Below, in pieces: positions 35,485-47,619 of a DNA stretch of 64,000 nt. The stretch is from Rhizodiscina lignyota (taxonomy: Eukaryota; Ascomycota; Dothideomycetes; Aulographales; Rhizodiscinaceae). Within the stretch, counting starts at the first letter, position 1; the number at the start of each line of letters is the position of its first letter. The stretch spans positions 62,001-126,000 of the forward strand of contig ML978130.1 of assembly GCA_010015805.1 (NCBI GenBank). Reading direction: 5' to 3'. The position numbers and the translations under genes are program-made. A model generated the notes under the pieces. The model saw nothing but the letters and a program-made list of their open reading frames with translations. It had not been told where the DNA came from and ran no database searches.

Positions 35485-37374
35485 ATCTTTTAAATCTAAC
35501 TCAAAGCCTTAGAATTGTCGCTCTTTCTACGCTCAAGGCACTGCTCCTTCTGAAATCCTTGAAGTCGTTCAAATTGTGTTGCCCTCGGATCCGCGGCATT
35601 TCATTGGACCTCTTGCGTACTCGACCGAGGTGTGACTGCAATGAGGAGATTGAGGAGAAACAAAATGCTAAGTACTACACTAAGCCTAAAGTACTTATCT
35701 AACCGCTAAACTAGAGCCAAATCGACGGATCAAGCATAGAGTGAAGTGCGATCGTGCCTGAACATTGCGCTGTTGTGAATGAGCTTGTTAAGCTCTACTT
35801 CTTGTCGATATCTCCGTAATTTCTGCATGTATGGCGGTTCAAATGCCGAATCCATAAATTTGAAGTGGATTCTGTCTTCAAATCATTTACGGTCCTATAG
35901 CACGCGTTCCTATCGCTGTGCCAAACGCGAAAGTGGTGGGAGTGGAATTTCGAGTGAGCCCGAGCCTTCCAATAGGCAGCAATAGCACTCAGGGGCCTCT
36001 GAACCTTAGCTGCGACAAGGATTTCAACAATCGGTTGTTCATATACCAGTTTATAAATGCTCAAGACCTGATACGAGGCACGAAAATGGTGCCGGTGAAC
36101 GTCGGCACGGGAAACCAGGTTCTCATTTTTGTTGTCTGAAGATGCTGGCGAGGCCGTCTTCAGAAATATCGAAGATATCACAACTTCTTTCTTACAAATT
36201 CCAACAGTCGTGTTCGTTATGTTTCTTGCAAATGTCTAGATTGAGATTCTTAGTTTTTGTTTTCTCCAGTTCAAGCTGTCGAACAAATTATGTTTTTAAC
36301 ATTCTCTTTCCTTCTTTCATCTCTAGCGCTACTGTTGCGGCATGTTGTCCCGAAGCCACGATCACAATTAGCAATACACGCTCGTAGATCAAAATTAGTG
36401 TGTCAATAGACAGACGGGAGCCTGCTGTATCATGTAGATTACAACTAGATCATTATGGGTCTTCAAATGTTGAAGCTAGTCCTCTAACCACAATTCATTG
36501 AACGACACCGTTTCAGCGATAACCATGTACACGACTACACTCAGCTTCATTCTATGGCATGGGCAAAAAGTTGCCGGTTGGATGACACTCCCGTCTTCTT
36601 ATTCCAAAGTGGCGTGCGACTCAGGGTTCCTGAGCTTAGACTTGAAGCTCCTAATGTACTCCCCAGTGGCCGCAGTGGCCGCAGTGGCGAAGGTTGAGGA
36701 TCATGAAGATTTGCTCGCAATGCGCCAGTGAATAGCAATCCGTTCATGCTTTCAGCGTCTGGTACAATGTAGCCCAATCAATAAAGGAAAGGTAGCCCCG
36801 GTTAAGATTCGTGAACAGAGGGAGAAGGCGAAGAGCCAGCTAAGTACGGCGCCGGCGAGCTTGGAAAACTCGTCTTGAACAGAACCTCTTAGGTAAATCA
36901 TTGTCAAGCGACGTGAGTACAGCTCAAAGTCGTAACATGTGCATTTCTATTTTGTGTGCAAATATGTAAATCTGCGCAGGGCGCGATCAATGCCCGCTCC
37001 AGCGCCTTCTTCGAGAAAACCTAGCGCGACACTCCCTCGCGGCGGACAAACGACGGTTATGTCGATGTGCCACAAGAGACATGTACTCCGCGCCGGGCCG
37101 GCCTGGGGAGCGGTGATAGTTATAGGTGGTGCTATCCCGTCCTTCATCACTATGATCACTGTGAGAGTCAACAACTCTTGGTATGCTCGGTACTTTAGTA
37201 ATATTCCGCATTCCGCTGATATTTGACGCCACATTAGGGATGCTGCTCGTGTCCGAAACAAATCTCGAAGTGCCGACCGGTGCTAAAAGTGTCAGTGAAG
37301 TGCGTCAGGAATCATCTTCTAGTGTGGAAGGTACCTTTATCATGGCCGTCGACCTTTATATTATTCGTGATTGC
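35485..37374. other. Gene-poor intergenic region
   Basis: This 1.9 kb region, between the dehydrogenase start and the gamma-tubulin gene stop, holds only short frames. A small direct repeat of GTGGCCGCA (about 2.5 units) lies near 36665-36690. No transposon ends, tRNA or protein family could be recognised. It may be eroded DNA. Confidence 0.45.
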
Positions 37375-40121
37375 TCATTCCAGCCTCTCTGCTAGCATCT
37401 CCCAGCAAGCCTCACTGCCCGTACGACCAATCTGCCTGAGACCGGCGATGATAAAATGGTTGAGCTTATCAAATTCCTTGGATGCCTTGCGAACTCTCTC
37501 GGGAAACGACCCTTCCAGAATGCCAACGTGCTCTGTATCAGCATCATATTCATCTCCACCCTCACTAGCGCCATCTTCAGCGTCAAGATCTGGTTCAGAA
37601 TCGCTCTCCTCGTGCAATGCAGCTGCCTGAAGCGCTGACCGGCGCCGTCTCTGCTTCTGTCTGGCGGTGAAGCTGTTTTCACCCTGAGAGCTGTTTGATT
37701 TGTGCAATGACGTGTGCGTGTCAGAAAAGGCGACTACCAGATCCAGAATCTGTATAATCGCTTTGTGGAATGGTGAAAAGTTCTTTGCAAGCAGGCATTG
37801 CGCCTCGAGTTTCTGCACGTACGCTTGATGCGCTGATGCCATAGTGTCAACATCGTCAGCTTCCGCTAGTTCCTTGCGCATCTGCGCGGTTGAAATGCCA
37901 ATGACTGTCTCAGTGAGGTAGTCTTGAAGAGTATCGACAAAACGGGACATCCGGAAGCGCAGAAGATGGGTGGTTCTGATTCTGTGATTGGCAGCCAGGC
38001 TCACGAATGCGAGTCTTCGGAGGAGATATGCGGCTCGGTATACCTGTAAAAGGAGAGCAAAGACCTTTTGATATGTCGGCATTGAATGCTTGCGGATGAT
38101 GTTTGCTATTGGCCATGGTAGCTACATTGATTAGCTCGCGCAGATATCCAAGTGTTAAAGGCTCCTTACTGGATAGTCGATCAAGATTGTCCCTAACCGT
38201 CTCACACTTCTTATTCTAGCTTTGTTTGGCAGTGTTCGTATACTGATATTCTCGGTGTCCACGGGACTCACTCCACTATATATGGCCTCCATCAGATCGT
38301 TGGCGAGGAATCGATCGTCCCAAGAACGTGACCGATTATCCAACTTCTCAAACAGTGTGTCGGCAAAAGCTTGGAAGAGCGCTCCATTTCTTGACAAAAA
38401 CAGAAATTCAAGCGCGTCGAGAGACCTTGAAAGTCCACAGTCCTTGAAAAGCTGCTGTTTTACTGTAACCGAAGCCACGGTATGTTTGCTGTCGACCCAT
38501 TCATTGAAGGCAGTTGCAAAGGTTTCCGCAAACGGTAAGAGGTCCCCGTCCGAGGATGATTTACAGACAGAGTGGTAGTCCAGAGATGGCTCCAGCAACA
38601 TTGTTGTATCTTGATCTTGGTCAATTTCTAAGGACTTCCGAAAGACAATAGTTTTCCCAGTATTGAAAATGCGCTTGAATGAAGCACGCAAGAAGTGCGG
38701 TGCATGCAGCTCGCCGGAAGAATCCAAGCGCAACGAGAACCGGTTGTGCCAAAGTGATGAGAGATCTGAGATCTTCTGATTTTCCTGAACAAAGAAGACA
38801 CGATCATCTTTGTCGATATGGCCGTCCTCCATCCATCCACGTATAGGCCGCAAATACACCTGCAGACAAGTAAAGAAGATTATTCCAAGCTCTTCAAATG
38901 TCGCAGGGTCTTCAGTTAGCTGAGCAAGGCAGACACGATCAAATAAGAGCTCTAAGCATTGTAGGGGATATAGACGAGTGCTCAAATCCTCTGTCAAGCC
39001 TTGCAACTGGAGCAATGGCCGGGCCAGAATCTCTGCGTCGGTGCAAATTTCAATAATGCTTACAACAGCACAGCCCTTTTCGTCCATGAATTTGCGCTCG
39101 ATGGTGGAGACGCTCCTGTCGAATGCCCAGATCCTTCGACATATTGCGTCCTGGAAACTCTGCAAGAGAGCAACACTATGTTGTTCGCGTGACCAAACTC
39201 GCAGCGCATTGACGCGTGATCCCAGTCCAGCCAGTTCCTTTAGCAGCACAGCAGTAGAGGCCGAGGAGCTTTGTGGGAGTGCGACAGATTCTTTGAAGCG
39301 CACGATACCAGTCTCACTCTCCAAGTCAAAGACCGTAGTTGGAAGTCCGCGAAGCATGAAGAGCGTTTCACGAACAACCATAAGCTCAGTGATTCCTATG
39401 CTCAGCAGCTCTCCACCAAAGTCCTCCGAATGTGAAGACAAAGACTTAAAAGGCTTCTGAGCACGGCGAATCTTTTCGATATGGGTTGCATCTGGAACGA
39501 TACTGAACTGTTGCACAGAGGCTACAAGATCATCCTCGGCGATGCTTGTAGCGGGCGTATCTTTCGCGGCTTCCTGCTCTTCATCCACATAGAAGCTATC
39601 TTCGTCAGACGATCCATGCGCAGCATAATCGATATCATCCCAAACGCCCTCCTCAGTCAGCGGGTCTTCTCTAAGTATGTCCTGCCACGTCAGTTGCGGC
39701 GGTGGAACAGGCGGTCTCAACCTGTCCAAGTCACTCAGAGTCGTCTTCTCGAGCGGCCGATCCGAGAGTTCCAGTAACAGCGAGAGAATCTCCGGGGTCC
39801 ATTTCGTCGATAGCGGTTGTAGTTTCTTTAGACGTAGATCCAGCGCTTCTGCTAAGTCTTCTCGATATAGAATTTGGAATTTCTCGACCACGCCATCCAG
39901 AGTTTTGTGAACTTCAAATTGGTTTGTTCGAGCATATTGCTGCGTACGAAATGCTCTGACAGCGCCTTCTCTGACCCTTTTGAATGCGGCAGCATCTTTC
40001 TGTGATTGATTTCAGTCTATGTGTGCACACGATTACAACGCCAACATACGCTTGTGGAGAGGCCGGTGAGGGATGCAACCAGCTCTCCAGAAAGCGCCGA
40101 CACGGTAGAGGTGTGCGCCAT
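37375..40121 (-). CDS. Gamma-tubulin complex component, GCP5-like (Spc98 family)
   Basis: GCP proteins form the gamma-tubulin ring complex that nucleates microtubules at the spindle pole body; GCP4-6 types are accessory wedge subunits. Exons 40050-40121 (24 codons), 38170-39999 and 37375-38121, introns of 50 and 48 nt, 882 residues. The start MAHTSTVSALSGEL is recovered only through the first intron; exon 2 then opens KDAAAFKRVREGAVR. A GCP N-terminal grip1-like region covers about residues 270-480. The GCP C-terminal domain contains the diagnostic DYPLPWPIANIIRKHSM, restored exactly by the second splice and followed by TYQKVFALLLQVYRAAYLL. The acidic loop (ESDSEPDLDAEDGASEGGD) near the end is like that of GCP5/GCP6. 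The assignment to GCP5 rather than GCP6 is by size and general layout. Confidence 0.85.
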
Positions 40122-40361
40122 CTGTGTGATTCTCACATCTTCATGTATTTTGGTTGCGCGCCAACACCTTCATGCTTTCATCGCGTCCTGAGGGCGACGC
40201 GACTTGCCGAAGAAAGCCCGATCCCCATGCAAGTCAGGGTGTCAGGCCAGGTCAGGGACCCCTACCAGCAATCTCGCCATGACGATAACTGGGCCGCCGA
40301 CGACGACCTCTTGCCTAGGAAAAGTCTTGAAGCAGTTCCAATGCTTCCATTATAGCCCACC
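40122..40361. promoter_or_regulatory. Compact divergent promoter, GCP5-like/KTR
   Basis: Only 240 bp lie between the two start codons, so regulatory sequences are shared or overlapping. No clear TATA box is visible. Confidence 0.5.
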
Positions 40362-41714
40362 ATGGCCATTTCAAAGTCAATTCGCTTCCTGGGCGTGGCA
40401 ACCGTCGTCCTGTGCATATGGCTGGTCCTGCAGGTCTTCAGGACAGATGGGGGAGGGAAGCTTGGGAAGATACAAAAGATGGATAAGGATCCGTTGTTAG
40501 ACAGTGCGACAGAACATTTGTCCTCTTTGCAATTTCAGATGCTGATACTTTCCAGTTACTGGCGAGCCAGAAGAACCCTTACAGCGAGTCGACGGAGACA
40601 ATTATGCGCCGGATAATCCGAAATCAGCGCGACGCAATGCAACTCTGCTCAGTTTGGTGCGCAACAGCGAATTGGAGGATATGCTCATGTCCATGCGGGA
40701 CCTGGAGCGCACATTCAACAGCAAGTTCAACTATCCATGGCTGTTTTTGAACGACAAGCCGTTCACGCAGGATTTCATGGACGCGATACGGAAGGAAACA
40801 AAAGCTGAGGTTCGATTTGGTATGGCTTAGCAAGCGCTTCTCCCATGCACTTCACCGCGGTTTTGACTAATACTAGCCTATAGAGCAAGTACCGAAAGAG
40901 CACTGGGAAGTTCCTCCCTGGATTAACAACGACCTGTACCTCGAATCCGTCCAACTCCTCCTCTCCCAAAATGTACAATACATGTCGAAGGTCTCCTACC
41001 ACCAAATGTGCCGCTGGAACAGTGGCTTCTTCTACAAGCACCCAGCGCTCCTCAACACTCGATACTACTGGCGCGTCGAGCCGCATGTACACTTCTTCTG
41101 CGACATCGATTACGACGTATTCGCATGGATGGAAGACCACAATAAAACGTATGGGTTCACGGTCAATATATACGATAGCCCCGAGAGCGTACAAGGCTTG
41201 TGGCCTGAGACGCAAAAATTCATGGCGGAGCATAAAGAATGGTTAGCGCCGAATAATGCGATTAAGTGGTTGCAAGATAACGAGGTGAGACCGGATAATC
41301 ATAGGGTTGCAAATGGGTATTCAACGTGCCATTTCTGGAGCAACTTTGAGATTGGCGACATGGATTTCTGGAGGGGTCCGGCATATGAAGCGTATTTCAA
41401 TCATCTGGATCGTGCAGGTGGATTCTTTTACGAAAGATGGGGAGATGCACCGGTTCATTCGATTGGGCTGGGCCTGTTCGAGGATGCTAGTAAAATTCAC
41501 TGGTATGTTCTCTTCGAAACGCCGAAAGCAGATCTGACTGATACTAACGTTCGACAGGTTCCGTGATATTGGGTACCAGCATATTCCATTTTTCAATTGT
41601 CCAAATTCACCAAAGTGTAAGGGTTGCCAACCCGGGCGTTTCACGGATGGCGAACAGTGGCTTCATAGAGAGGACTGCAGGCCGAATTGGTTCAAATACG
41701 TCGGTCAGGGTTGA
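40362..41714 (+). CDS. Alpha-1,2-mannosyltransferase, KTR/KRE2 family (GT15)
   Basis: Golgi type II enzyme that adds alpha-1,2-mannose from GDP-mannose to O- and N-glycans of cell-wall proteins. Exons 40362-40503, 40556-40819, 40884-41502 and 41558-41714, with introns of 52, 64 and 55 nt, give 393 residues. The N-terminus has one membrane anchor (FLGVATVVLCIWLVLQVF). GT15 landmarks follow: NATLLSLVRNSEL, FNSKFNYPWLFLNDKPFT, SYHQMCRWNSGFFYKHP, YYWRVEPHVHFFCDIDYDVF and YSTCHFWSNFEIGDMDFWR. The C-terminal cysteine block (NCPNSPKCKGCQPGRF) ends with WLHREDCRPNWFKYVG. All three splices restore these conserved blocks, so the model is firm. It is divergent from the GCP5-like gene and probably unrelated to it. 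Confidence 0.95.
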
Positions 41715-42146
41715 GAGCCTTTACAAACACAAGATTGGGTTGGAGGATGGGAAACTTCTTTATGGTGCACCTGGAGCTTTATGCTTGATGTCGTTACTTG
41801 GCGATGTAGCGACTGTACAGTACGAATACTGGGAGGGTACTTGGCAACGACCTGCCACGCGAATGACATAGGAATCAACACAGCAATGATATATTCACAA
41901 TAAGTTTTGTTGTTGCGCATCGACAGATCCCGTATCCACTTCTGGTGCCACTGAGCAGGAAGAGGGTGCATATTAGTACCTGAGACCGTTTGAGACCGTT
42001 TGAGACCGTTTGAGACCGTTTGAGAACAATCAGATAATGTGACATTTGTACATGGTTTGTTTTGGTCCACGGTTGCCAAAGTCGCCCCTCTCTACCCTCA
42101 ACTCTCCACAATCAGAACTTAGAATACATCGGCCTCGAAGACTCAT
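41715..42146. other. Convergent 3' region with tandem repeat
   Basis: About 430 bp between the convergent KTR and COX6 stop codons. It contains the 10-bp tandem repeat listed separately and no coding frame I would support. Confidence 0.5.
41981..42025. repeat. 10-bp tandem repeat, 4.5 units
   Basis: Four perfect copies of TGAGACCGTT plus a half copy (TGAGA). It lies between two converging 3' ends, so copy-number variation would not affect protein. Confidence 0.95.
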
Positions 42147-42893
42147 CTATTTTGCTTCAGGATACATGCTCTCCTTCAGCATCACGCCCAGCTCTTCCCG
42201 CAACGGCTCCAACTCCTTCAAGTACTCGTCATACTGTCCCTGGTTCTCGACTTTCGCTTTGATACCTAGAAGTACGTCAATCCTGTTTCACACCGTCTCT
42301 CCCAGCAGAAACATAAGAGAAAAGAGCTATACCTTCGAATATCCGCACGGCCGTAGGGAAGTCGTTTACGCGACGTGCTGCTTTGAGAGCAGCTGTGATG
42401 ACGGCGGGAGATGGGACGAGGTCGTATGCGAAGGCGTTGTTAAGGTTGCGCTGCAGTTCGAAGACGTCTTGCACGCCATCGAACTCCTTCTCGTATCTGT
42501 TCCAACCAGGACGGATCAGCCAATTACTCCAAAAGAACTCGGCAACCACCAAGTCCAAGTACTCAATCAACAATCCCACTCCGTTACATTCATCACCGAG
42601 CATATAGCTCATCCAATTCTAGACTGGAGTGTCCAGGACTCTTCCTGCCGCATGAATGCCGCTTCTCCTGTATCGCGTAATATCCCACCACAACGGAGCC
42701 ATTGACACCGCCAACCAGTTTCAAAAGAGAAGTCCTACCTGGCACTGAACTCCTCGAAGCTCTCCTCGCCGTGTTCGTTCCTCCTCACGTTCGTCGTGGT
42801 GAACTTTCTCCGACTGCACCAAGCAGCCGAGACGGTCGCCGGTCGGCGGAGGACGGGCCTCGCGCGGATGGCCACGCGGAGTATTGGCGACAT
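42147..42893 (-). CDS. COX6: Cytochrome c oxidase subunit VI (COX5A homologue)
   Basis: Nuclear-encoded subunit of mitochondrial complex IV, on the matrix side. Exons 42739-42893, 42333-42496 and 42147-42265, 145 residues. The N-terminus is an Arg-rich mitochondrial presequence (MSPILRVAIRARPVLRRPAT). The mature part carries the well conserved block FSARYEKEFDGVQDVFELQ, then NLNNAFAYDLVPSPAVITAA and LKAARRVNDFPTAVRIFEG, ending QYDEYLKELEPLREELG. Intron 1 (42497-42738) is long for this genome at 242 nt; intron 2 (42266-42332) is 67 nt. Both splices fall exactly within the conserved sequence (SAR|YEK and FEG|IKAK). Size and sequence match the family throughout. Confidence 0.96.
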
Positions 42894-43863
42894 TGAGGAG
42901 GTAGTCAATGTGCTGTATCGAGGGAAGAAGGGCTATCGAGGTAGATATAGTGGGAGAGTGAGCCGGGCAATTGAGGGAAAGTGATGGCGTGAGGTTGGAT
43001 GGAGCTCCGAGCTAAGCTCGAAGCAAAGCAGCGGAAAAAGCTTGGCCAAAAGGGAACGCAGTTCCTGAAGTGGCTTGCACGTGACTGGCGACGGCCCATC
43101 AAGTGGGAATTAGTTCTCGTACGAAAGCTGCGCCATTATGATTAAGCATTCAATTATACTCAATTGGCTATGCAACTTTTACATCGTGATTCCTTTCTCC
43201 AGGTGGAGCCTTGAGTCGTGTCCCTGTCGACGCGAATGGGTTTGAGCGCTATGAACTATTGCTCTCTCACGCTCTCAGCTGCACATACTTTGATTGGAAT
43301 GTATTCGCATGATATTTCTTCTTGATTATGAAGATCTCTTCAATGATAGAGTAATAAAAAGTCGGCTGCGAAGAATTTGTCGGACCTTTTTGGACACCGC
43401 TGCCTGCATATACATGCTCTACATGGTCGTGGAAGAGCACGCATTCGCATCTCACGTTTCGCATTACGAACTATTATTCCGTTTGCTCAATACCGAGTGG
43501 ACATAAGCACTCGAATCAGAGAGACTCCTTACCAAACGAACCGACGTGTAGCGACATTGACGATGCATGGAACCGCACTGTAGAATTTCCTTCGTTTGGT
43601 CACAGTCGTGAGCGTTTGTTCCTCCGTTGTAAATATGTATTACTTGTAAGTTCTCTAGAGCATGTTCAATCACATCAACACAAGAATAGCATATATTTCG
43701 CTTTTCATACCCCCTTTTCTTTCTCTTCATACACCTATTTCTTTGATCACGGCTGAGACGCAACGCTCTTGGACAAACTGGACTTCACTCGAACCTCCGA
43801 AGACAATACCGGACTCTAGTCACCACCACCATTTTCTCCTCGATAATAATCCGTGTGATCAAC
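42894..43863. other. Divergent intergenic region, COX6/SET gene
   Basis: About 970 bp between the two divergent start codons. Only short frames without supporting features are present. The 150 bp before the SET start are pyrimidine-rich (CTTTTC, TTCTCTTC), a common fungal promoter trait. Confidence 0.4.
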
Positions 43864-45058
43864 ATGGCCACAGACACATCCCGTGATGAATACCTATTCG
43901 AAGTCAAAGAGTCACCGGGAAAGGGACTCGGTGTGTTCGTGAAGGCCGACATTCCTAGAGGCACACGAATTCTGTCGGAGTCACCAGTGCTCACACAAAC
44001 CAGTTGTGTGGTGAACTGCAAGCAACTTCAGGATGATGTTGCTCGCCTCTCACGAGTTCAAACAGATGAATTCGTAGAGCTAAATGACTGTGGGAGCGAG
44101 CAGAACAAACGCATTACATCTCTTATCGAGCGAGGCAATGTCAAAACGTTCGGTGTCGGCCTTGGACCGATCTTTCGAGCAACACTGGGGATCTGGCTGT
44201 CTAATGTGTTCAGTCTCGTTGAAGACAAGACTATTACCGATACCGAAAGGTTCCTCAAGGGATTGTGTCTCATCGGATCGCGATTCAACCACTCGTGCAC
44301 ACCGAATACCAGCAATACGTACAATACTACGGCGGGAAAGATGAATTTCCACACTCTCAGGAGCGTCAAGAAGGGAGAAGAGCTTGCAATCAGCTACATG
44401 CCTATCATTACAGTGCCGTACGCGGACCGCAACCGCAAGTTCGAAGGGATCTGGAGCTTCAAATGTGCATGTCCAACCTGCAGAGAAGTTGAGTCTACTA
44501 CTTTGAAGGGGAAAGAGAAAGAGGCAAAGCAGGGCTGTTGTGTCGAAGTTGGAGGACACCCTTGTCCAACTTGCGCAGCAAGGGCTCGCGATGAATGGAA
44601 GCCTGATCGACAAGTGCCTCAAGATCGTAGAAACGATCGTCAAACACAACGAACGCGAAGGATTGCAGGTGAAGCTTAGACCTACGTAAGTCTCTTATGT
44701 GTCACCTTTTATTGCGTCATCTGGCATGAATACTAACACTTGGTAAAGGTACGTCTGGGCTACCTATCTTTGTCTTGCAGGAGGTGACCTGAAGATGGCG
44801 CTCTTCTGGGCGATAAAGACAGTGCTTCTCGATCTATGGCATTACGGCGAAGACTATCACCTTTATCACGAAGACTGCCTGGTCGTCAGACAGCTACGAC
44901 CTGTTGCCCACTTGCACGGCTGCCACCACGTATCTACCTCCTTGCTGGATTACATCTCCACGCGTGTACGGCCTTTGAAGCAGGAGCTGCAGCGGGACGT
45001 CATCCTTGATCTTCCCACAGAGCAATTGGGAAATTTGGAGTTAGTGGAGGTGAAGTAG
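43864..45058 (+). CDS. SET-domain protein with one apparent frameshift
   Basis: SET-domain proteins of this fungal type are putative protein-lysine methyltransferases related to the SMYD/SET5 group. Exon 1 is 43864-44685 and exon 2 44749-45058, with a 63-nt intron (44686-44748, donor GTAAGT). The SET domain opens with ESPGKGLGVFVKADIPRGTRIL and contains the active-site block GSRFNHSCTPN and the late GEELAISYMP tyrosine. A post-SET cysteine cluster (FKCACPTC) follows. Beyond it the protein-like frame shifts by one base at a G4 run (44508-44511) to RKRQSRAVVSKLEDTLVQLA and on through the intron to YVWATYLCLAGGDLKMAL. The two exons total 1132 nt, one more than a multiple of three, consistent with one extra G. 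With that base absent the protein would be 376 residues. An assembly error or a real recent mutation are both possible. Confidence 0.8.
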
Positions 45059-45659
45059 AGGGAGGGAGATGGCAGGTGTGGAGACTTGGAGTCGTAAGCT
45101 CGCAAAAATGGCAAATGTCTTGAAAGCCACCCGGCGTTAAGTTATCGCATGCATTGGTATGCACAAATCAAATCAAATTTCCACATCCACAATCGAGCAA
45201 TTAGCATCCAATTTTGAGTCGCTTTTCATTCTATTAAAACAATTGTATGAAGGCCCCCACCATGGCCGCGAAAGCCGCCTTTCAAACCGCTTGACGAGAG
45301 TAACAACACCGCCCAATGATGCATTACCACTTCCGTCACCTTCCCTGAACCCATGATGATCCGTATCTTATAAGTATTGTACATCTATGATGAGGATCTA
45401 GCATCTATAGATCGCTCGATTAGAAGACATACAGATGCAACATAAAACCAGCCGTGGCTCGCCGAGCCCAGTGCCCAATTAAGAAAGAGATGCTGCATAG
45501 CTCTTGACTTTTGCCTTCCATTCAGTGACTCCATCTCGTAGCAGAATATTCCCGTCGCCTCGTGTCCGCGAGAGCATTGCTTCCTCGCTACAGATTGCGA
45601 ATGCCCCCGTTCTTGGTCCCTTCCCGTCCCCCTGTCTACACAACGAATTTTCGAAGCGT
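45059..45659. other. Convergent 3' intergenic region
   Basis: About 600 bp between the convergent SET and elongase genes, with no supported coding frame. Confidence 0.4.
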
Positions 45660-46882
45660 TTATGCCTTCCTTGACCTTGTAGCGTAACGTCCAGGAGTAT
45701 CAACGCTCGTCGCAGCTCCGTTCTGCTCCTTCGGCTTTGACAAAGTCGCTGAGCCACCGCTAAACCTCCTCCTTGTCTCACTAACAGTCGGGACCTTCTC
45801 ATCCTTCATTTCAATGAGTGCGCTAGTGGCCCTTCCTCGGCGCTTGACGGCCGAAGCAGGTTTCTTGTAGGTTGCTAGGTAGAAGGAGATGAACAGGAGC
45901 AGGTAGGACGAGAGGATGCAGATACCCGCGATGGCGGCGAACTCCTCGCCCGCACAAGAGCCTGCATTGGGCATCCAGTCCCAGTATGTGTGTGTGAAGT
46001 AAGTATATGACGCAAAGTAGATGAAGCCTGGAGCGCTTGTCAGCTCAGTTATTTATTTGACAATTTTGATAGCCTTACCGAGATCAAGTATGAACTGTAT
46101 GATCTGCATGATGGTAATATACTGCTTCCACCAGATGCGGATGCCGCGTGCGCTCTGGAAGTAGTACCAGTACATGACAACGTGCACGGTCAAGTTGAGG
46201 GTGATCGGAACCCATGAGACGGAGGTGTGACCGACGAGCTGGGTGTAGCAGAGGAGAGCGGTCGCACCGTGGTGGTAGGTGTGGAGGAAAGCTAAGTGTT
46301 GTCAGAAGTGATCATAGTAGAACATGAGAATAGATAATATGCATACTCAGAGGCTTCTTCTTCAAGCACAGGAAGACGGTGTCGATGAGCTCGAGGTATT
46401 TGGTCAGGTAGTTGAGCTGTGGATTCAGTTAGCCTGCCTTCATTTTCAATGGTTCGCGAGTGCCATACATAGTACAAGACAACCATTTTGTCCGTCCAGC
46501 CACCAGCATGTGCACAAATTGCATAGAAGACACCGTTCCTCGCAAGTGTAGGGACCAATTGCTCCACAAACAAAACCAGCAATATCCCGCTGATAATGGT
46601 GAGGTACAGATTGTGGATCTTGAAGAGGCCATTGAGCTTCACAGGTTCGCGATCGCGCATGAGCTCCCGTCCGCCGAAGATGATGATGTAGTAGCTCAGC
46701 AGCATGATGATTGTCTCGGTCAGTGTGCCCATCGGCGTCTTGCCAGGCACGAAGCGGAAGTTTTGCGGTTTGTAGCCCTTCACAGCCTCAAAGGCTGCTT
46801 CGAAGATGGGCCAGAGCTGGACGCCGAACGGGCGGTCGAGCGTCGGCGCTCCATACTGGAGCCAGGAGGGTTGCGACACCAT
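45660..46882 (-). CDS. Very-long-chain fatty acid elongase (ELO family)
   Basis: Multi-pass endoplasmic-reticulum 3-ketoacyl-CoA synthase that condenses malonyl-CoA with acyl-CoA for sphingolipid and very-long-chain fatty acids. Exons 46469-46882, 46347-46416, 46079-46291 and 45660-46027, introns of 52, 55 and 51 nt, 354 residues. The family marks are [20 protein letters not shown] and [12 protein letters not shown], which contains the catalytic HxxHH motif, followed by [15 protein letters not shown] and [15 protein letters not shown]. These are restored exactly across the splices. The N-terminal part ([18 protein letters not shown]...[10 protein letters not shown]) resembles fungal Elo2/Elo3. 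The C-terminus is a long, basic cytosolic tail (TRSRKA end). An in-frame upstream extension exists, but the start at 46882 suits the family. A TATA-like box lies about 150 bp upstream. Confidence 0.94.
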
Positions 46883-47619
46883 CGTTGCGCCTGTATGTAT
46901 TATTGTTGAGAAAAGGTGCGTGGTTGGAGTCGAGTTGACGAGGGTCCAATTTTTGTATGCGGGAGCGGCGGAATTCGATGGATCGCGCGGATGCAACAGA
47001 CGTCACTGCTGCAGCTGACAGGGCCAATGTTATATAAAGGAGTGACAAGAAGGTAGAGAAGCGAAGACGCGTTGCGCGCGCGAAAGCAGTGAGGAATCGC
47101 AGCAGAAGAGGTTGGATTTGGGTGTTGCAGGCGGAAAGGGGGATGGATGGCACTCTGCTCTCGTGGTCGTTGTCAATTTCCGAGGCGAGGCTTGGCGCCC
47201 CAGACTGCCATCCGTCATCCCATCCAACCCATCCAATCAGTGCCAACCGAGGCACGCGACCCTTATGCCCCTATGTATAACGGCCGTATTTCAAACGTCT
47301 AGCGTCACCTCTAAATGCACGAAGCATTGACCGGATCGGAATGGACACGTTTTGCATTGTACGTGGCCTTCCAGCTTGCCATGCGCCTTTCGAACGAACG
47401 GCCAACATGTTGGACTGTGTGCACCAACATCTTTATCCAGCCAATAATCGTTGCCTACATAGACAGCAGGCGGCCGCTTAGCATCTTTCAACTGACGGAC
47501 CTTAGGGTTTACATATAGTGAGTACCTCCCACTGGAGCTTTTACTCTCGTCAACCTCGACCACTAGCTCTTACTTAGAAACTACAGTCATGCGTCGACAC
47601 TATTAGTCCTTCCATACCA
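46883..47619. promoter_or_regulatory. Divergent promoter region, elongase/HET gene
   Basis: This 737-bp stretch lies between divergent starts. A TATA-like sequence (TTATATAAAGG around 47030-47040) sits about 150 bp upstream of the elongase start. A 90-codon minus-strand frame at 47291-47563 has no supporting features. Confidence 0.45.

Noticed and set aside
35485-37374. Possible transposon or viral relic in the 1.9-kb gap
   Set aside because: No terminal repeats, transposase, integrase or reverse transcriptase-like frame could be seen.
42277-42612. Long form of COX6 beginning inside its first intron
   Set aside because: The leader from the intron is unlike any mitochondrial presequence, whereas the spliced model from 42893 gives a proper Arg-rich one.
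46960-47255. Minus-strand frame upstream of the elongase as an N-terminal extension
   Set aside because: Low-complexity Arg/Ser composition, a different frame from the elongase, and it includes the TATA-like promoter element.
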